Assembly: GCA_903858685.1 (NCBI GenBank)
Contig: CAIOJR010000041.1
Coordinates: 1-56,000, forward strand
Direction of reading: 5' to 3'
Source: an uncultured Caulobacterales bacterium
GTDB lineage: Bacteria; Pseudomonadota; Alphaproteobacteria; Caulobacterales; Caulobacteraceae
Length of the DNA stretch: 56,000 bases
In this document: piece by piece, positions 9,875 through 18,276 of the stretch
Position numbering within the stretch: the first letter of the stretch is position 1
How the letters are laid out: each line of letters begins with the position of its first letter
Program-made: the position numbers and the translations under genes
Notes under the pieces: model-generated
The model's input: only the letters and a program-made list of their open reading frames with translations
Databases searched by the model: none
What the model was told of the DNA's origin: nothing

Positions 9875-11101
9875 ATGTCGAACGTCGCCGCTCAGGTCCC
9901 CGCTGACCATCTGATGGGCGTTTACAACCGCGCGCCGGTTGCGTTCGACCGAGGCCGCGGCGTGCGCCTCTACACGGAAGAGGGCGTGGAATATCTGGAC
10001 TGCATGGCCGGCATCGCCACCTGCGGTTTGGGCCACGCCCATCCGCGTCTGGTGGACGCTGTCAAACGGCAAGCCGAAAAGCTGTGGCACGTCTCGAATG
10101 TCTTCCGCATCAAGGAACAAGAAGCGCTGGCCAAGCGGCTGACGGACGCATCCTTCGCTGATGTGGCCTTCTTCACCAATTCCGGAGCCGAAGCTCTGGA
10201 GTGCGCCCTGAAAACCGCGCGCAAATATCATCACGCCAATGGCCAGCCGGAGCGGATAGACGTCATCGGCTTTGACGGCTCTTTCCATGGCCGCACCTAC
10301 GCCACCATCAATGCCGCGGGCAATCCCAGCTATGTCGAGGGCTTCGGCCCGCGCCTGCCGGGCTATGTTCAGGTGAAATTCGGCGATCATGACGCGCTCA
10401 AGGCCGCCATCGCCGCGCCCACCACCGCCGCCGTGCTGATCGAGCCCGTCCAGGGCGAAGGCGGCGCACGCGCTGTGCCGGACCATTGTCTGCGCGGCCT
10501 GCGCGACCTGTGCACCGAGCATGGCGTGCTGTTGATCTTTGATGAGGTTCAATGTGGTCTGGGCCGCACCGGACAGCTGTTCGCCCACGAGTGGGCGAGA
10601 GAGGCGCAACCGGACATCATGGCCCTGGCCAAGGCGCTGGGAAACGGCTTCCCCGTCGGCGCCTGTCTGGCCACCGCTGAAGCGGCCAAGGGCATGACCA
10701 CCGGCGTGCATGGATCGACCTATGGCGGCAATCCCTTCGCCATGGCGGTGGCCCTGGAGGCATTCGACGAATTGTCCAAGCCCGAAACGCTCGCTCATGT
10801 CCGCGAGGTGGCAGGCTATTTCGCCCAGCAGCTTGAGGGGCTGAAAGCGCGCTATCCGGACGTCATCGTGGATATCCGCGGACGCGGGCTTCTGATCGGC
10901 ATCAAGCTTGTCCCCAATAATCGCCATTTCATGGTCTGGGCGCGGGACGAAAAGCTCCTCATCGCTGGCGGCGGGGACAATTGCGTGCGGCTGCTGCCGC
11001 CATTGATCATCACCCAGGCGGAAGCTCACGAAGCCATCGAGAAGATAGAGCGCGCCTGTGAAACCGCCCGGACAGAAATGCAAAAGGCGTCACCGCAATG
11101 A
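9875..11101 (+). CDS. argD: acetylornithine aminotransferase
   Basis: PLP-dependent class III aminotransferase of arginine biosynthesis; converts N-acetylglutamate semialdehyde to N-acetylornithine and often also serves in lysine synthesis. The 408 residues include TNSGAEALE (phosphate site, about 102-109), the cofactor-binding Asp223 in [13 protein letters not shown], and the Schiff-base lysine Lys253 in [22 protein letters not shown] and RGRGLLIGI follow as expected. The ATG at 9875 was chosen because it starts a normal N-terminus (MSNVAAQVP); upstream sequence in frame is Arg-rich and non-conserved. The last codon overlaps the argF start (ATGA), so translation is coupled. Confidence 0.95.
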   Translation: MSNVAAQVPADHLMGVYNRAPVAFDRGRGVRLYTEEGVEYLDCMAGIATCGLGHAHPRLVDAVKRQAEKLWHVSNVFRIKEQEALAKRLTDASFADVAFFTNSGAEALECALKTARKYHHANGQPERIDVIGFDGSFHGRTYATINAAGNPSYVEGFGPRLPGYVQVKFGDHDALKAAIAAPTTAAVLIEPVQGEGGARAVPDHCLRGLRDLCTEHGVLLIFDEVQCGLGRTGQLFAHEWAREAQPDIMALAKALGNGFPVGACLATAEAAKGMTTGVHGSTYGGNPFAMAVALEAFDELSKPETLAHVREVAGYFAQQLEGLKARYPDVIVDIRGRGLLIGIKLVPNNRHFMVWARDEKLLIAGGGDNCVRLLPPLIITQAEAHEAIEKIERACETARTEMQKASPQ

Positions 11102-12033
11102 CACCGGCCAGCCAGACCAAGCATTTTCTGGATCTATGGCGGCTCGAAGCGGGGGAACTGAGGCTTATCCTTGACGAGGCGCACAGGCGCAAGGCGGCGC
11201 GGGCGGGTTGGCCCAAGGGCCGTATCGACGCCGATGCGCCATTGGCAGGCCACGTACTGGCCATGGTGTTTGAAAAGAACTCCACCCGCACGCGCTTCTC
11301 GTTCGACGCCGCCATCCGCCAACTCGGCGGGGCGAGTATCATCGCCAATGCAGGTGATATGCAACTGGGCCGCGGCGAGCCCGTCGAGGATACGGCGCGC
11401 GTGCTGTCGCGCATGGTCGATGCGGTGATGATCCGTGCGAATCGCCATGAAGATGTCGAGCGATTCGCCCAGGCCTCAGTCGTTCCGGTGATCAACGGCC
11501 TGACCGACCGTAGCCATCCCTGCCAGATATTGGCGGACCTCCAGACGATCGAAGAGCAGCGTGGCGACGTGGCGGGCAAGACCTTCGCCTGGGTGGGCGA
11601 CGGCAACAATGTCTGCGCCAGTCTCATCCATGCCAGCGGCCAACTGGGCTTTAGCCTTCGCGTCGCCTGCCCGGCGGACTATCACCCCAACCTGATGGAC
11701 CTGGCGAGAAGCAGCCAGGGCGACGTCACGGTCGGCCACGATCCGGTCGCGGCCGTCAAGGGCGTGGACGCCATTTTTACCGACACCTGGGTGTCCATGG
11801 GCGACACGGATCACCATGAGCGTCTGGCGGCCTTCGAGCCCTATCAGGTGGACGACGCCCTGATGGGCCTGGCGGCGCCTGGCGCTCTGTTCCTGCATTG
11901 CCTGCCGGCTCATCGCGGCGAAGAGGTTACGGACCAGGTCATGGACGGCCCGCAATCGGTTGTCGTTGATGAGGCCGAAAACCGCATTCATGCACAAAAG
12001 GCGGTTCTGGTCTGGTGCTTTGGTCTCATCTGA
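11098..12033 (+). CDS. argF: ornithine carbamoyltransferase
   Basis: Forms citrulline from ornithine and carbamoyl phosphate. The 311 residues show the carbamoyl-phosphate loop STRTRFSF (about 62-69), a second phosphate-binding segment [12 protein letters not shown] near 142, WVGDGNNV in the ornithine domain, and the [11 protein letters not shown] loop near 276, which contains the catalytic Cys. Context with argD supports the anabolic role. The start overlaps the argD stop by four bases. A hairpin terminator follows. Confidence 0.96.
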   Translation: MTPASQTKHFLDLWRLEAGELRLILDEAHRRKAARAGWPKGRIDADAPLAGHVLAMVFEKNSTRTRFSFDAAIRQLGGASIIANAGDMQLGRGEPVEDTARVLSRMVDAVMIRANRHEDVERFAQASVVPVINGLTDRSHPCQILADLQTIEEQRGDVAGKTFAWVGDGNNVCASLIHASGQLGFSLRVACPADYHPNLMDLARSSQGDVTVGHDPVAAVKGVDAIFTDTWVSMGDTDHHERLAAFEPYQVDDALMGLAAPGALFLHCLPAHRGEEVTDQVMDGPQSVVVDEAENRIHAQKAVLVWCFGLI

Positions 12034-12052
12034 TCTGGCTCTGACGCCCAAC

Positions 12053-12088
12053 AAAAGGGACGCTCCTGCCGGGGCGTCCCTTTTCTCT
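12053..12088. terminator. bidirectional terminator between argF and fba
   Basis: An 11-bp perfect stem (12053-12063 with 12074-12084), extendable inward by three pairs to a TGCC loop, flanked by A4 on the left and T4 on the right. The symmetry allows it to end both argDF (+) and fba (-). Confidence 0.85.
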
Positions 12089-12108
12089 TTCAGGCGGCCA
12101 AGGCCGGA

Positions 12109-13128
12109 TCAGACAGTCTTTTCCAGTTCGCTTTCCCACTGACCAAGGCTGGCGAGACTGTTCATACGGGCCCGATGGGTGAAAGCGGCCTGCGCAGCGC
12201 GGGTGTTTTCCGCCTTGCCGGACCACGCCTTTTGCGGCGCCGCCTGAAGCGCACGGCCATAGGAAAACGTCATCTTCCAGGGGAAGCCGCCGATCCGGTT
12301 CATGGCGTCCAGATGTGCCGTCGCCTGCTCGTCCGTCTGGCCGCCCGACAAGTAGGCGATCCCGGGAACAGCCGAAGGCACAATCTCCTTGAGCACGGCG
12401 ACGGTCCGTTCCGCAACCTGCTGAACACTGGCCTGGACCGGCGATTGCTTGCCCGAAATGACCATGTTCGGCTTCAGGACAATACCTTCAAGCGCCACAC
12501 GCTGCTCATACAATTCGTCAAACACCGTATGCAGCACAAAACGCGTCGCCTCGTCGCAGCGTGCAATGTCGTGATCGCCGTCCATGAGGATTTCCGGCTC
12601 CACAATGGGCACGATCTGGTGAGCCTGACACAGGGCGGCATAACGGGCCAGGGCGTGAGCATTGGCCTTCACCGCACCAGGCGTCGGAATGCCGCTGCCG
12701 GTATCGATCACAGCGCGCCACTTGGCGAAGCGCGCACCGCGCTCATAATATTTCACCAGACGCGTTGCGAGATTGTCCAGGCCGGCGGTGATCGTCTCGT
12801 TTGGGAAACCGGGAAGCGGCTGAACACCCTCGTCCACCTTGATGCCCGGCACAACGTCAGCGGCGTTGAGCAGGTCTACCAAGGGCGTGCCGTCAGCAGC
12901 GTTTTGCCAGATGGTCTCGTCATAGAGGATGACGCCAGACACATAGGACATTGCGTCCTTGGCGCGAAACATGAGTTCGCGATAGTCGCGGCGGTTTTGT
13001 TCGGTATTTTCAACGCCGATAGCGTCAAAGCGCTTCTTGATCGTGCCCGTCGATTCATCCGCCGCCAGAATACCGCGACCAGGCGCCACCATCTTCTCGG
13101 CGACCGCATTAAGTGCAGCCAGATTCAT
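12109..13128 (-). CDS. fbaB: class I fructose-bisphosphate aldolase
   Basis: Schiff-base (metal-independent) aldolase that interconverts fructose-1,6-bisphosphate with glyceraldehyde-3-phosphate and dihydroxyacetone phosphate. At 339 residues it resembles the animal/plant type class I enzyme rather than the archaeal-type FbaB: AADESTGTI (Asp24), VDEGV after Lys97, FAKWR (Lys136), VEPEI and the Schiff-base Lys219 in GIVLKPNMV all match rabbit aldolase positions. The C-terminus ends in Val rather than Tyr. The gene symbol is the usual bacterial label for class I and may differ in the reference. ATG at 13128 follows a good AAGGGG site. It is monocistronic, with its terminator shared with argF. 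Confidence 0.92.
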   Translation of the reverse strand: MNLAALNAVAEKMVAPGRGILAADESTGTIKKRFDAIGVENTEQNRRDYRELMFRAKDAMSYVSGVILYDETIWQNAADGTPLVDLLNAADVVPGIKVDEGVQPLPGFPNETITAGLDNLATRLVKYYERGARFAKWRAVIDTGSGIPTPGAVKANAHALARYAALCQAHQIVPIVEPEILMDGDHDIARCDEATRFVLHTVFDELYEQRVALEGIVLKPNMVISGKQSPVQASVQQVAERTVAVLKEIVPSAVPGIAYLSGGQTDEQATAHLDAMNRIGGFPWKMTFSYGRALQAAPQKAWSGKAENTRAAQAAFTHRARMNSLASLGQWESELEKTV

Positions 13129-13275
13129 GTGTTAGTCCCCTTACAGTTTTCAGAACCAGCCACACCACTCATTGACGGTTGTTTTGGCTTCATTGGCTCC
13201 TTGCATCACGCGACCTTATAGAGTGAGCGTTGCACTAGCGCGACGGGAAGTCGTCGCAGATATCGTTTGCAAAGC

Positions 13276-13437
13276 CTATCTTTGATTGGAGATTGCCGGA
13301 GCAAGGCCGAAAAGGGACCCCGCAAAGCCGAACGCCATTGCGCCGACAGCGGCGACAACGCTCGAGACACGAACAGCCGGCTGGGCCTTTTGGTTACGAC
13401 GGCCGGGGCGGGGTCCAGTGTCGAGCAGGATTTCCAT
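13276..13437 (-). CDS. predicted 53-residue single-span membrane protein, unknown function
   Basis: A short open frame: ATG at 13437, stop TAG at 13276. The start is preceded at good spacing by a strong ribosome-binding site (GAGGAAG about 8 bases upstream). The product has a polar Arg/Lys-containing N-terminus (MEILLDTGPRPGRRNQKAQ), one hydrophobic segment of about 20 residues (VSSVVAAVGAMAFGFAGSLF) and a short tail ending APAISNQR. The positive N-terminal half suggests cytoplasm-in topology. It lies 75 bases downstream of the receiver gene on the same strand and could belong to that FixK-linked unit. I do not recognise a family. The rest of the 384-base stretch between fba and the receiver gene shows no other convincing gene. 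Confidence 0.55.
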   Translation of the reverse strand: MEILLDTGPRPGRRNQKAQPAVRVSSVVAAVGAMAFGFAGSLFGLAPAISNQR

Positions 13438-13512
13438 CGTCTGTCTTCCTCAAGGCCGTACCGCTTTGGCACGTTGTATCCTTGAGGTCGCAAGTCCGGC
13501 GCCATGGCTGGA

Positions 13513-13929
13513 TCAGGCTGCGAAGGCTGCTCTGATCCGATCTGTGAGCGTTTCATCCAGCAATGGCTTTTCCACCAGGGGCACGCCCGTCTGGCTGGCC
13601 CAGAGGCGACAGCGTTGATCAGGGTTGCTGGTGATCAAGACGGTTGGTGGAATAGCGCCGCGGCTTATCAATTCGTCGATCATTTCGATGCCGCTCATGC
13701 CAGGCAGTTTGTAGTCGACAACCAGACAGCCCGCCTTGACGTGGCCTGCCGCCTTCTCGGAATGGTCCAGAAAGGCCCATGCGGTATGGAAGGACTGCAC
13801 AACATAGCCTTCAACGCCCAGTGAAAACTCCAGTGATCGAACGACAGCCAGATCGTCGTCCACAACGGCCACGACGGGCGTCAGAAGGACGGAATCCCCT
13901 TCAAGGACGGAGGACGGAAAACGCGTCAA
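13513..13929 (-). CDS. single-domain response regulator (FixT-like receiver)
   Basis: A 138-residue stand-alone receiver domain with no output domain. The acidic pocket is VVDDD (about 23-26), the phospho-acceptor is Asp72 in VVDYKLPGMSG, the switch Thr is in LITS near 100, and the conserved Lys is Lys121 in PLVEKPL. There are two cysteines, Cys68 just before the acceptor Asp and Cys107. In Caulobacter crescentus a stand-alone receiver, FixT, is induced by FixK, binds an iron-sulfur cluster and inhibits FixL; location beside fixJL and the upstream FixK box make this a candidate equivalent, but orthology is not shown. A sink or phospho-shuttle role is the alternative. Confidence 0.85.
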   Translation of the reverse strand: MTRFPSSVLEGDSVLLTPVVAVVDDDLAVVRSLEFSLGVEGYVVQSFHTAWAFLDHSEKAAGHVKAGCLVVDYKLPGMSGIEMIDELISRGAIPPTVLITSNPDQRCRLWASQTGVPLVEKPLLDETLTDRIRAAFAA

Positions 13930-14021
13930 TGGCGGCGCCTTTTGTGTATACCGCGCTTCTGCCCGATAGCCAGGTCGCCGCGGCTTGATGGGCTACTGGA
14001 CGATTTCGCGGTTCACCCGCC

Positions 14022-14035
14022 TTGATTCATCTCAA
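14022..14035. promoter_or_regulatory. FixK/FNR-type box upstream of the receiver gene
   Basis: Read on the - strand the site is TTGAGATGAATCAA, which matches TTGA-N6-TCAA exactly and TTGAT-N4-ATCAA with one mismatch. It overlaps the 3' end of fixJ and is centred about 100 bases before the receiver start at 13929. It predicts low-oxygen, FixK-dependent expression of the receiver. Pattern match only. Confidence 0.6.
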
Positions 14036-14754
14036 GGCCTGTATTTGTCCGGTCCAGAATCCACGTCCTCTGGCCGAGATACACTGGGTGCAAACGCGAT
14101 GTCCGCCAGCATGGCCATTCTGACGAGTTCCGCAAAACTCCCCGCGCCCATCTTGGTCATGGCCTTGGCCCGATACACCTCCACGGTCCGCGGAGAGATG
14201 CCCAGATGATAGGCGATGATCTTGTTGGGGTGCCCGTCGACCAGCCCTTGCAACACCTCCCGTTCTCGGGCGGAAAGCTGTTCCAGTCGGGCGCGGATGG
14301 CCGTTTTCTCTCCATTCGGCGCCTTTTCACCGCCTATGGCCGGCGCATGAGCCAAAGCCGTTCGCACAGCGCCAAGCAGGGTTTCCTCTTCAAACGGCTT
14401 CTCAATGAAATCCGCAGCGCCCGACTTCATGGCCCGGACCGCCAAGGGCACGTCTCCATGACCTGTTATGACGATAATCGGGAGAGCTGCGTCGATCTCA
14501 CGGATGCGGCGCACCAGTTCCAGCCCGTCCATTTCAGGCATTCTCACATCGGTGATGAGGCAAGACATGGACTGGCCGTCGGCCAGGCATTGGAGCACCT
14601 GCAACGGCGTTTCATAGGCGCAGACGTCAAATCCTGCGCTTTCCAGCAAAAAGGCGATGGAATCGCGCACGGCGTCATCATCATCGACAAGATGCACCTG
14701 GCCGTCACGCGGAGCAGGACCGTTCACGAAGGAAGCGCCGTCTCGCAAGGTCAA
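14032..14754 (-). CDS. fixJ: response regulator FixJ
   Basis: NarL/FixJ-type transcription activator partnered with FixL. The 240 residues comprise a receiver (about 18-130) with the acceptor Asp69 in [12 protein letters not shown], Thr in VITGHGD and Lys in FIEKPF, then a linker and a LuxR-type helix-turn-helix (about 168-232) with [22 protein letters not shown] and [11 protein letters not shown]. When phosphorylated under low oxygen it should switch on fixK. The ATG overlaps the fixL stop by four bases, so the two are translationally coupled. Confidence 0.93.
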   Translation of the reverse strand: MTLRDGASFVNGPAPRDGQVHLVDDDDAVRDSIAFLLESAGFDVCAYETPLQVLQCLADGQSMSCLITDVRMPEMDGLELVRRIREIDAALPIIVITGHGDVPLAVRAMKSGAADFIEKPFEEETLLGAVRTALAHAPAIGGEKAPNGEKTAIRARLEQLSAREREVLQGLVDGHPNKIIAYHLGISPRTVEVYRAKAMTKMGAGSFAELVRMAMLADIAFAPSVSRPEDVDSGPDKYRP

Positions 14755-16298
14755 TTCCCGTCATCCTCTTCATCCGTCGCAAGTCGCAGCGTGAAGCGAA
14801 ATATCGTCCCGCCTTCGGGATTGGGCTCCGCCCAGATCCGGCCTCCATGGGCTTCGATAATGGTCCGGCAGATCGACAGGCCAACGCCCATGCCCGACGC
14901 CTTGGTCGTGACAAAGGGCTGAAAGAGCTGGGCGGCAATCTGTTCCGCAAGACCAGGGCCGGTGTCCTGCACCGTCAGCAAGGTCATCAGCTCGCCAGAC
15001 TTCGGCTCGTGATAAATCCCGCTGGTCAGGGTCAGTTCCCGCCGGGGTTCGCCGGCCATGGCTTCCACGGCGTTACGCATCAGATTGATCAGGACCTGCT
15101 GCACCTGGACGCGATCCGCCAAGACCGAATCACAATCGGAGTCCAGGCGAAACACAGTTCGCACGCCGTGCTCCTTGGCGCCGACAAAGGCGAGCGCGCT
15201 CGCCTCCTCAACGATCTTGGCCAGGCTTTCGATCCGCCGTTCTGTCTCTCCACGGCGCACAAAGTCTCTGAGGCGGCGAATGACTTCGCCCGCGCGCAGC
15301 GCCTGTTCCGTCGCACGATTGAGCGCATCCTGCACCTTGGCCTGAGACGGATCGCCGGCTGTGGGCTCCAGCAAACGGCGGATGCCCTTCAGATAGTTGG
15401 CGATGGCCGAAAGCGGCTGATTCAATTCATGCGCCAGGGCTGACGACATTTCGCCAAGGGCGGTCAGCCGCGACATATGCACCAGTTCCGACTGCAGCTC
15501 CTGCAGACGGGCCTCTGTGCTTTGCCGCTCCGACAGATCGCGGATGAAACCTGTGTACATGCGGCGCCCATCGCCATTGGGCGCCTCGCCCACCGCCAGC
15601 TCGATGGGGAAGGTCGAGCCGTCCTTGCGCTCAGCCACCACAATCCGGCCAATCCCGATGATGCGTCGTTCGCCAGTCTGCCTGTAACGATCAAGATAAC
15701 CGTCATGTTGACCCCGATAGGGACTAGGCATCAGCAGACTGACATTGCAGCCGAACACCTCGTCCGCGCGATAGCCGAACAACCGCTCCGCCGTTTTTGA
15801 AAAGGCCTGGATGACGCCCAGCTCATCGATCACCAGCATGGCGTCCGGCACCGTATCCAGGATTGAGCGCAGGCGCGCCTCCCGCGCCACGACAGCGGCC
15901 ATGTGGGCCACCGCCTGAAGTCGGCTGCGGCGCAGGATCTCGCCAAAGGCGGCCGCGCCGAATCCGATCGCCATGAAGATCAGCGCCTGCCACCCGGCGG
16001 CGTCAGCCCGGGCCAGCATGACATAGCCGCAGACCAGACCGATGGCGGTCGCACAAACCCCGGGGCCCATGCCGCCCATGGCGCCCGCCAGCAATACTGA
16101 CGGCGTGAGAAGGAGAAAGGGCGTGCCCCCCCACACGGTCGCCGGAACAACAACCCGGCCAAAGCCGCTCCATAGCGGCAAAAGGCTGAGCAGATAACGT
16201 AACCGCTCTGAGCGGATAAGCCGCGCATCCACCAGGGCGACAAACTGAATCGCGCCCTGGACGACCGGTTGTAAGAAAGAGGAGACGATCCGCGCCAT
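14751..16298 (-). CDS. fixL: oxygen-sensing histidine kinase FixL
   Basis: Membrane-bound heme-PAS sensor kinase of 515 residues. The N-terminal 125 residues hold several hydrophobic segments (about 35-120). The PAS domain spans about 141-255; heme-ligand His198 lies in [13 protein letters not shown] and the distal Arg218 in IIGIGR, a 20-residue spacing identical to His200 and Arg220 of Bradyrhizobium FixL. The kinase core follows, with the phospho-acceptor His290 in [10 protein letters not shown], the N box [12 protein letters not shown], and the G boxes DTGPGL and GMGVGLSI. Oxygen bound to heme is expected to shut the kinase off. It heads the fixLJ operon and is divergent from fixK. Confidence 0.94.
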   Translation of the reverse strand: MARIVSSFLQPVVQGAIQFVALVDARLIRSERLRYLLSLLPLWSGFGRVVVPATVWGGTPFLLLTPSVLLAGAMGGMGPGVCATAIGLVCGYVMLARADAAGWQALIFMAIGFGAAAFGEILRRSRLQAVAHMAAVVAREARLRSILDTVPDAMLVIDELGVIQAFSKTAERLFGYRADEVFGCNVSLLMPSPYRGQHDGYLDRYRQTGERRIIGIGRIVVAERKDGSTFPIELAVGEAPNGDGRRMYTGFIRDLSERQSTEARLQELQSELVHMSRLTALGEMSSALAHELNQPLSAIANYLKGIRRLLEPTAGDPSQAKVQDALNRATEQALRAGEVIRRLRDFVRRGETERRIESLAKIVEEASALAFVGAKEHGVRTVFRLDSDCDSVLADRVQVQQVLINLMRNAVEAMAGEPRRELTLTSGIYHEPKSGELMTLLTVQDTGPGLAEQIAAQLFQPFVTTKASGMGVGLSICRTIIEAHGGRIWAEPNPEGGTIFRFTLRLATDEEDDGN

Positions 16299-16366
16299 TC
16301 GCCCAGCCTAGCGAAGGTTGGCGCTTAACAAAACTGCTGCTTTTGGGGAATCCGCCCTCCGTTAAA

Positions 16367-16374
16367 CTACGTAG
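16367..16374. promoter_or_regulatory. possible FixJ operator in the fixL-fixK intergenic region
   Basis: The palindrome CTACGTAG sits within AACTACGTAGGGG, 125 bases before the fixK ATG and 69 bases before fixL. TACGTA cores occur in sites bound by FixJ/NarL-family regulators, and phospho-FixJ activates fixK in characterised systems. Tentative, based on position and symmetry. Confidence 0.3.
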
Positions 16375-16498
16375 GGGTTTCACCGAAATGGCGCAAAGGC
16401 GCTTCTGGAGCGAAGTATTAACCCACAGACGCAGCCGGTTCGAACCCTGTTGGTTCGCAGACCGTTTTCAGTCGCAGCGTCAGACGAAGGGATGTCAA

Positions 16499-17209
16499 AT
16501 GTCCGCTCAACTCGCCAGCAACGCCATCATGTTTGACATCCGTACTGCAAAGCGCAGCATCGGCATTGCGCCAACGCAAACGACCGTGACCAGCATCGAC
16601 GATGGCGTGGAAGCCATGGAAATGATGGGCGCGCGCATGACCTTCGATCGCGATGCCGAGATTTTCGGCGAGAGTGAAGCGGCGGATTTCGTCTATCGCG
16701 TCGTATCCGGCGCGGTTCGCACCTACAAGCTTCTGAGCGATGGCCGTCGCCAGATCGGCGACTTCCATCTGGCCGGAGACCTGTTCGGCCTTGAGGCCGG
16801 TGCGGAGCATCGCCTGAGCGCCGAAGCCATCTGCAAGACCGAAGTCATGGTCTTTCGCCGCGCGAACCTCTTTTCTTTGGCGGCCCGCACGCCCGCGGTC
16901 GGTCGCGCCCTATGGGCTGAAACCGCGCGCGAGCTGGAGCGCGCCCAGACTCACCTCATGTTGCTGGGCCGCAAGAGCGCCTGCGAAAGGGTGGCCAGCT
17001 TCCTCTCCGCCCTGGGAGAACGCGAGCCCAAGGCCAGTGAAATCGCCTTGCCCATGTCCCGACAGGACATGGCCGACTATCTGGGGCTGACCATCGAGAC
17101 GGTGTCTCGGACCTTCACCCAGCTTCAGTCCGATGGCGTCATCTCATTGAGCGGCTGCCGTCGGGTCCATGTCAAGAATCGTGGGGCCCTTGCCCGGCTG
17201 AGCGCCTGA
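16499..17209 (+). CDS. fixK: Crp/Fnr family regulator FixK
   Basis: A 236-residue cyclic-nucleotide-binding-fold regulator with a C-terminal winged helix. The N-terminus lacks the Fnr cysteine cluster, which fits FixK rather than Fnr. The effector fold contains FVYRVVSGAVRTYKLLSDGRRQI and the helix-turn-helix MSRQDMADYLGLTIETVSRTFTQL, whose ETVSR matches DNA-recognition residues for TTGAT half-sites. The ATG at 16499 is preceded by CGAAGGGA; the frame is open further upstream to 16343, but that part is Arg-rich and non-conserved. FixJ should activate it, and it would relay the signal to microaerobic genes. The stop codon lies inside the first unit of an 8-bp tandem repeat. Confidence 0.9.
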   Translation: MSAQLASNAIMFDIRTAKRSIGIAPTQTTVTSIDDGVEAMEMMGARMTFDRDAEIFGESEAADFVYRVVSGAVRTYKLLSDGRRQIGDFHLAGDLFGLEAGAEHRLSAEAICKTEVMVFRRANLFSLAARTPAVGRALWAETARELERAQTHLMLLGRKSACERVASFLSALGEREPKASEIALPMSRQDMADYLGLTIETVSRTFTQLQSDGVISLSGCRRVHVKNRGALARLSA

Positions 17210-17262
17210 GAGCCTGAGAGCCTGAGAGCCTGAGAGCCTGAGAGCCTGAGAGCCTGAGAGCC
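17204..17262. repeat. 8-bp tandem repeat (GCCTGAGA)n at the end of fixK
   Basis: Seven perfect consecutive copies of GCCTGAGA (17204-17259) plus GCC of an eighth. The fixK stop TGA (17207-17209) is inside the first copy, so copy-number change would alter the 3' untranslated region but not the FixK protein. Perfect copies of this length suggest recent slippage expansion. Confidence 0.95.
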
Positions 17263-17404
17263 CGCCTTGCGGCGAATGGGTCGCGGGGCAATCTGGCAAG
17301 TCTTCAACGGGTTTTGATCGCCTGTTGATTGTGCATAACGTCGCGCCAGGGCTGGCGCATTGGCAAACGCATCGTCGCACTGTGACAGACGAGGGAGGAT
17401 CGCT

Positions 17405-18235
17405 ATGGCTATCCGTTCAATACTTACACAGGTTCACGCCGCCGGTTCTGGGCCCGCACGCCTGAAATTCGCCGCGGATCTGGCCAAAAGCCTTGACGCC
17501 GACCTGATCGGCGTCGGCGTTCAGGCGTTCATGCCCTATGTGACCTCGGCGGGCGCTTTCGGTTTTGTGGACGGGGCCGCCGTTCAGGCGGTTCGGGATG
17601 AGATTGACCTGGAGATAGAGGCCGCTCACACCCTGTTTGTCGAAACCCTCGTCGCCACAAAGGTGACGGGCGAATGGCATAGCGCGGTGGACGATCCCGT
17701 CGAAGTGGTTTCGCGACTATCCCGCGGTGCGGATCTGGTGATCGCGACCCGGCACGAAAACGCGCTCGGCTCGGCCGCCATCGCCTTTGCATCTGACCTG
17801 TTGATGGAGGCGGGACGGCCCCTGCTGGTCATCCCGCCGGATCCAAAAACGCTGCGAATCGGCAAGGTCGTTCTGGCTTGGAAGGATAGCCGTGAGGCGC
17901 GCCGGGCCTTGGGCGACGCCCTGCCCTTGCTTGCCGGCGCGCAGGAAGTCGTGGTGCTGGAGATCTGCGCCGCTGACGACAGGGACGATGCGGTTCTGCG
18001 CACCGAGTCCGTGGTCAGACATCTCGCGCGCCACCATATCAAGGGCGTGTCCCATGTCGTGAAACATACCGAGGGCCGTGTGAGTGAAGAGCTGCTGCGC
18101 GAAGTCGCCATGCTCGGAGCCGATCTGGTCGTCGCCGGCGCCTATGCCCACTCCCGGATGCGCGAATGGGTGCTCGGCGGGGTGACGCAGGATCTGGTCG
18201 AGGGCGCGCCCCTGCCTTGTCTGCTCAGTCACTGA
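17405..18235 (+). CDS. universal stress protein, tandem UspA domains
   Basis: A 276-residue cytoplasmic protein with two Usp-type folds. The first begins at MAIRSILTQVHAAGSGPARL; the second contains GKVVLAWKDSREARRAL and ends with the G-x2-G-x9-G-(S/T)-like ATP-loop region (VVAGAYAHSRMREWVLGGVT). The ATG at 17405 follows GGGAGGAT and is preferred over an in-frame extension to 17360. Usp proteins of this type are frequent members of FixK/Fnr regulons. It precedes the pta-ackA pair on the same strand after 41 bases, so it is probably their first operon gene. I found no clear FixK box in the 195 bases upstream. Confidence 0.85.
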   Translation: MAIRSILTQVHAAGSGPARLKFAADLAKSLDADLIGVGVQAFMPYVTSAGAFGFVDGAAVQAVRDEIDLEIEAAHTLFVETLVATKVTGEWHSAVDDPVEVVSRLSRGADLVIATRHENALGSAAIAFASDLLMEAGRPLLVIPPDPKTLRIGKVVLAWKDSREARRALGDALPLLAGAQEVVVLEICAADDRDDAVLRTESVVRHLARHHIKGVSHVVKHTEGRVSEELLREVAMLGADLVVAGAYAHSRMREWVLGGVTQDLVEGAPLPCLLSH

Positions 18236-18276
18236 TCGACGGCGTCCTGCGGCCTTTGTGAAATCGGAGACCGGAT

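Noticed and set aside
13206-13556. 116-residue frame on the - strand between fba and the receiver gene.
   Set aside because: Overlaps the receiver gene end, has no ribosome-binding site or family motif, and conflicts with the better-supported 53-residue frame at 13276-13437.
16425-16460. T-loop-like GGTTCGAACC sequence, possible tRNA or att remnant before fixK.
   Set aside because: No acceptor, D or anticodon arms fit around it; it is better explained as a small hairpin in the fixK leader.
17281-17404. TTGAT direct repeats before the usp gene as a FixK box.
   Set aside because: The half-sites are in direct, not inverted, orientation and spacing does not fit TTGA-N6-TCAA.
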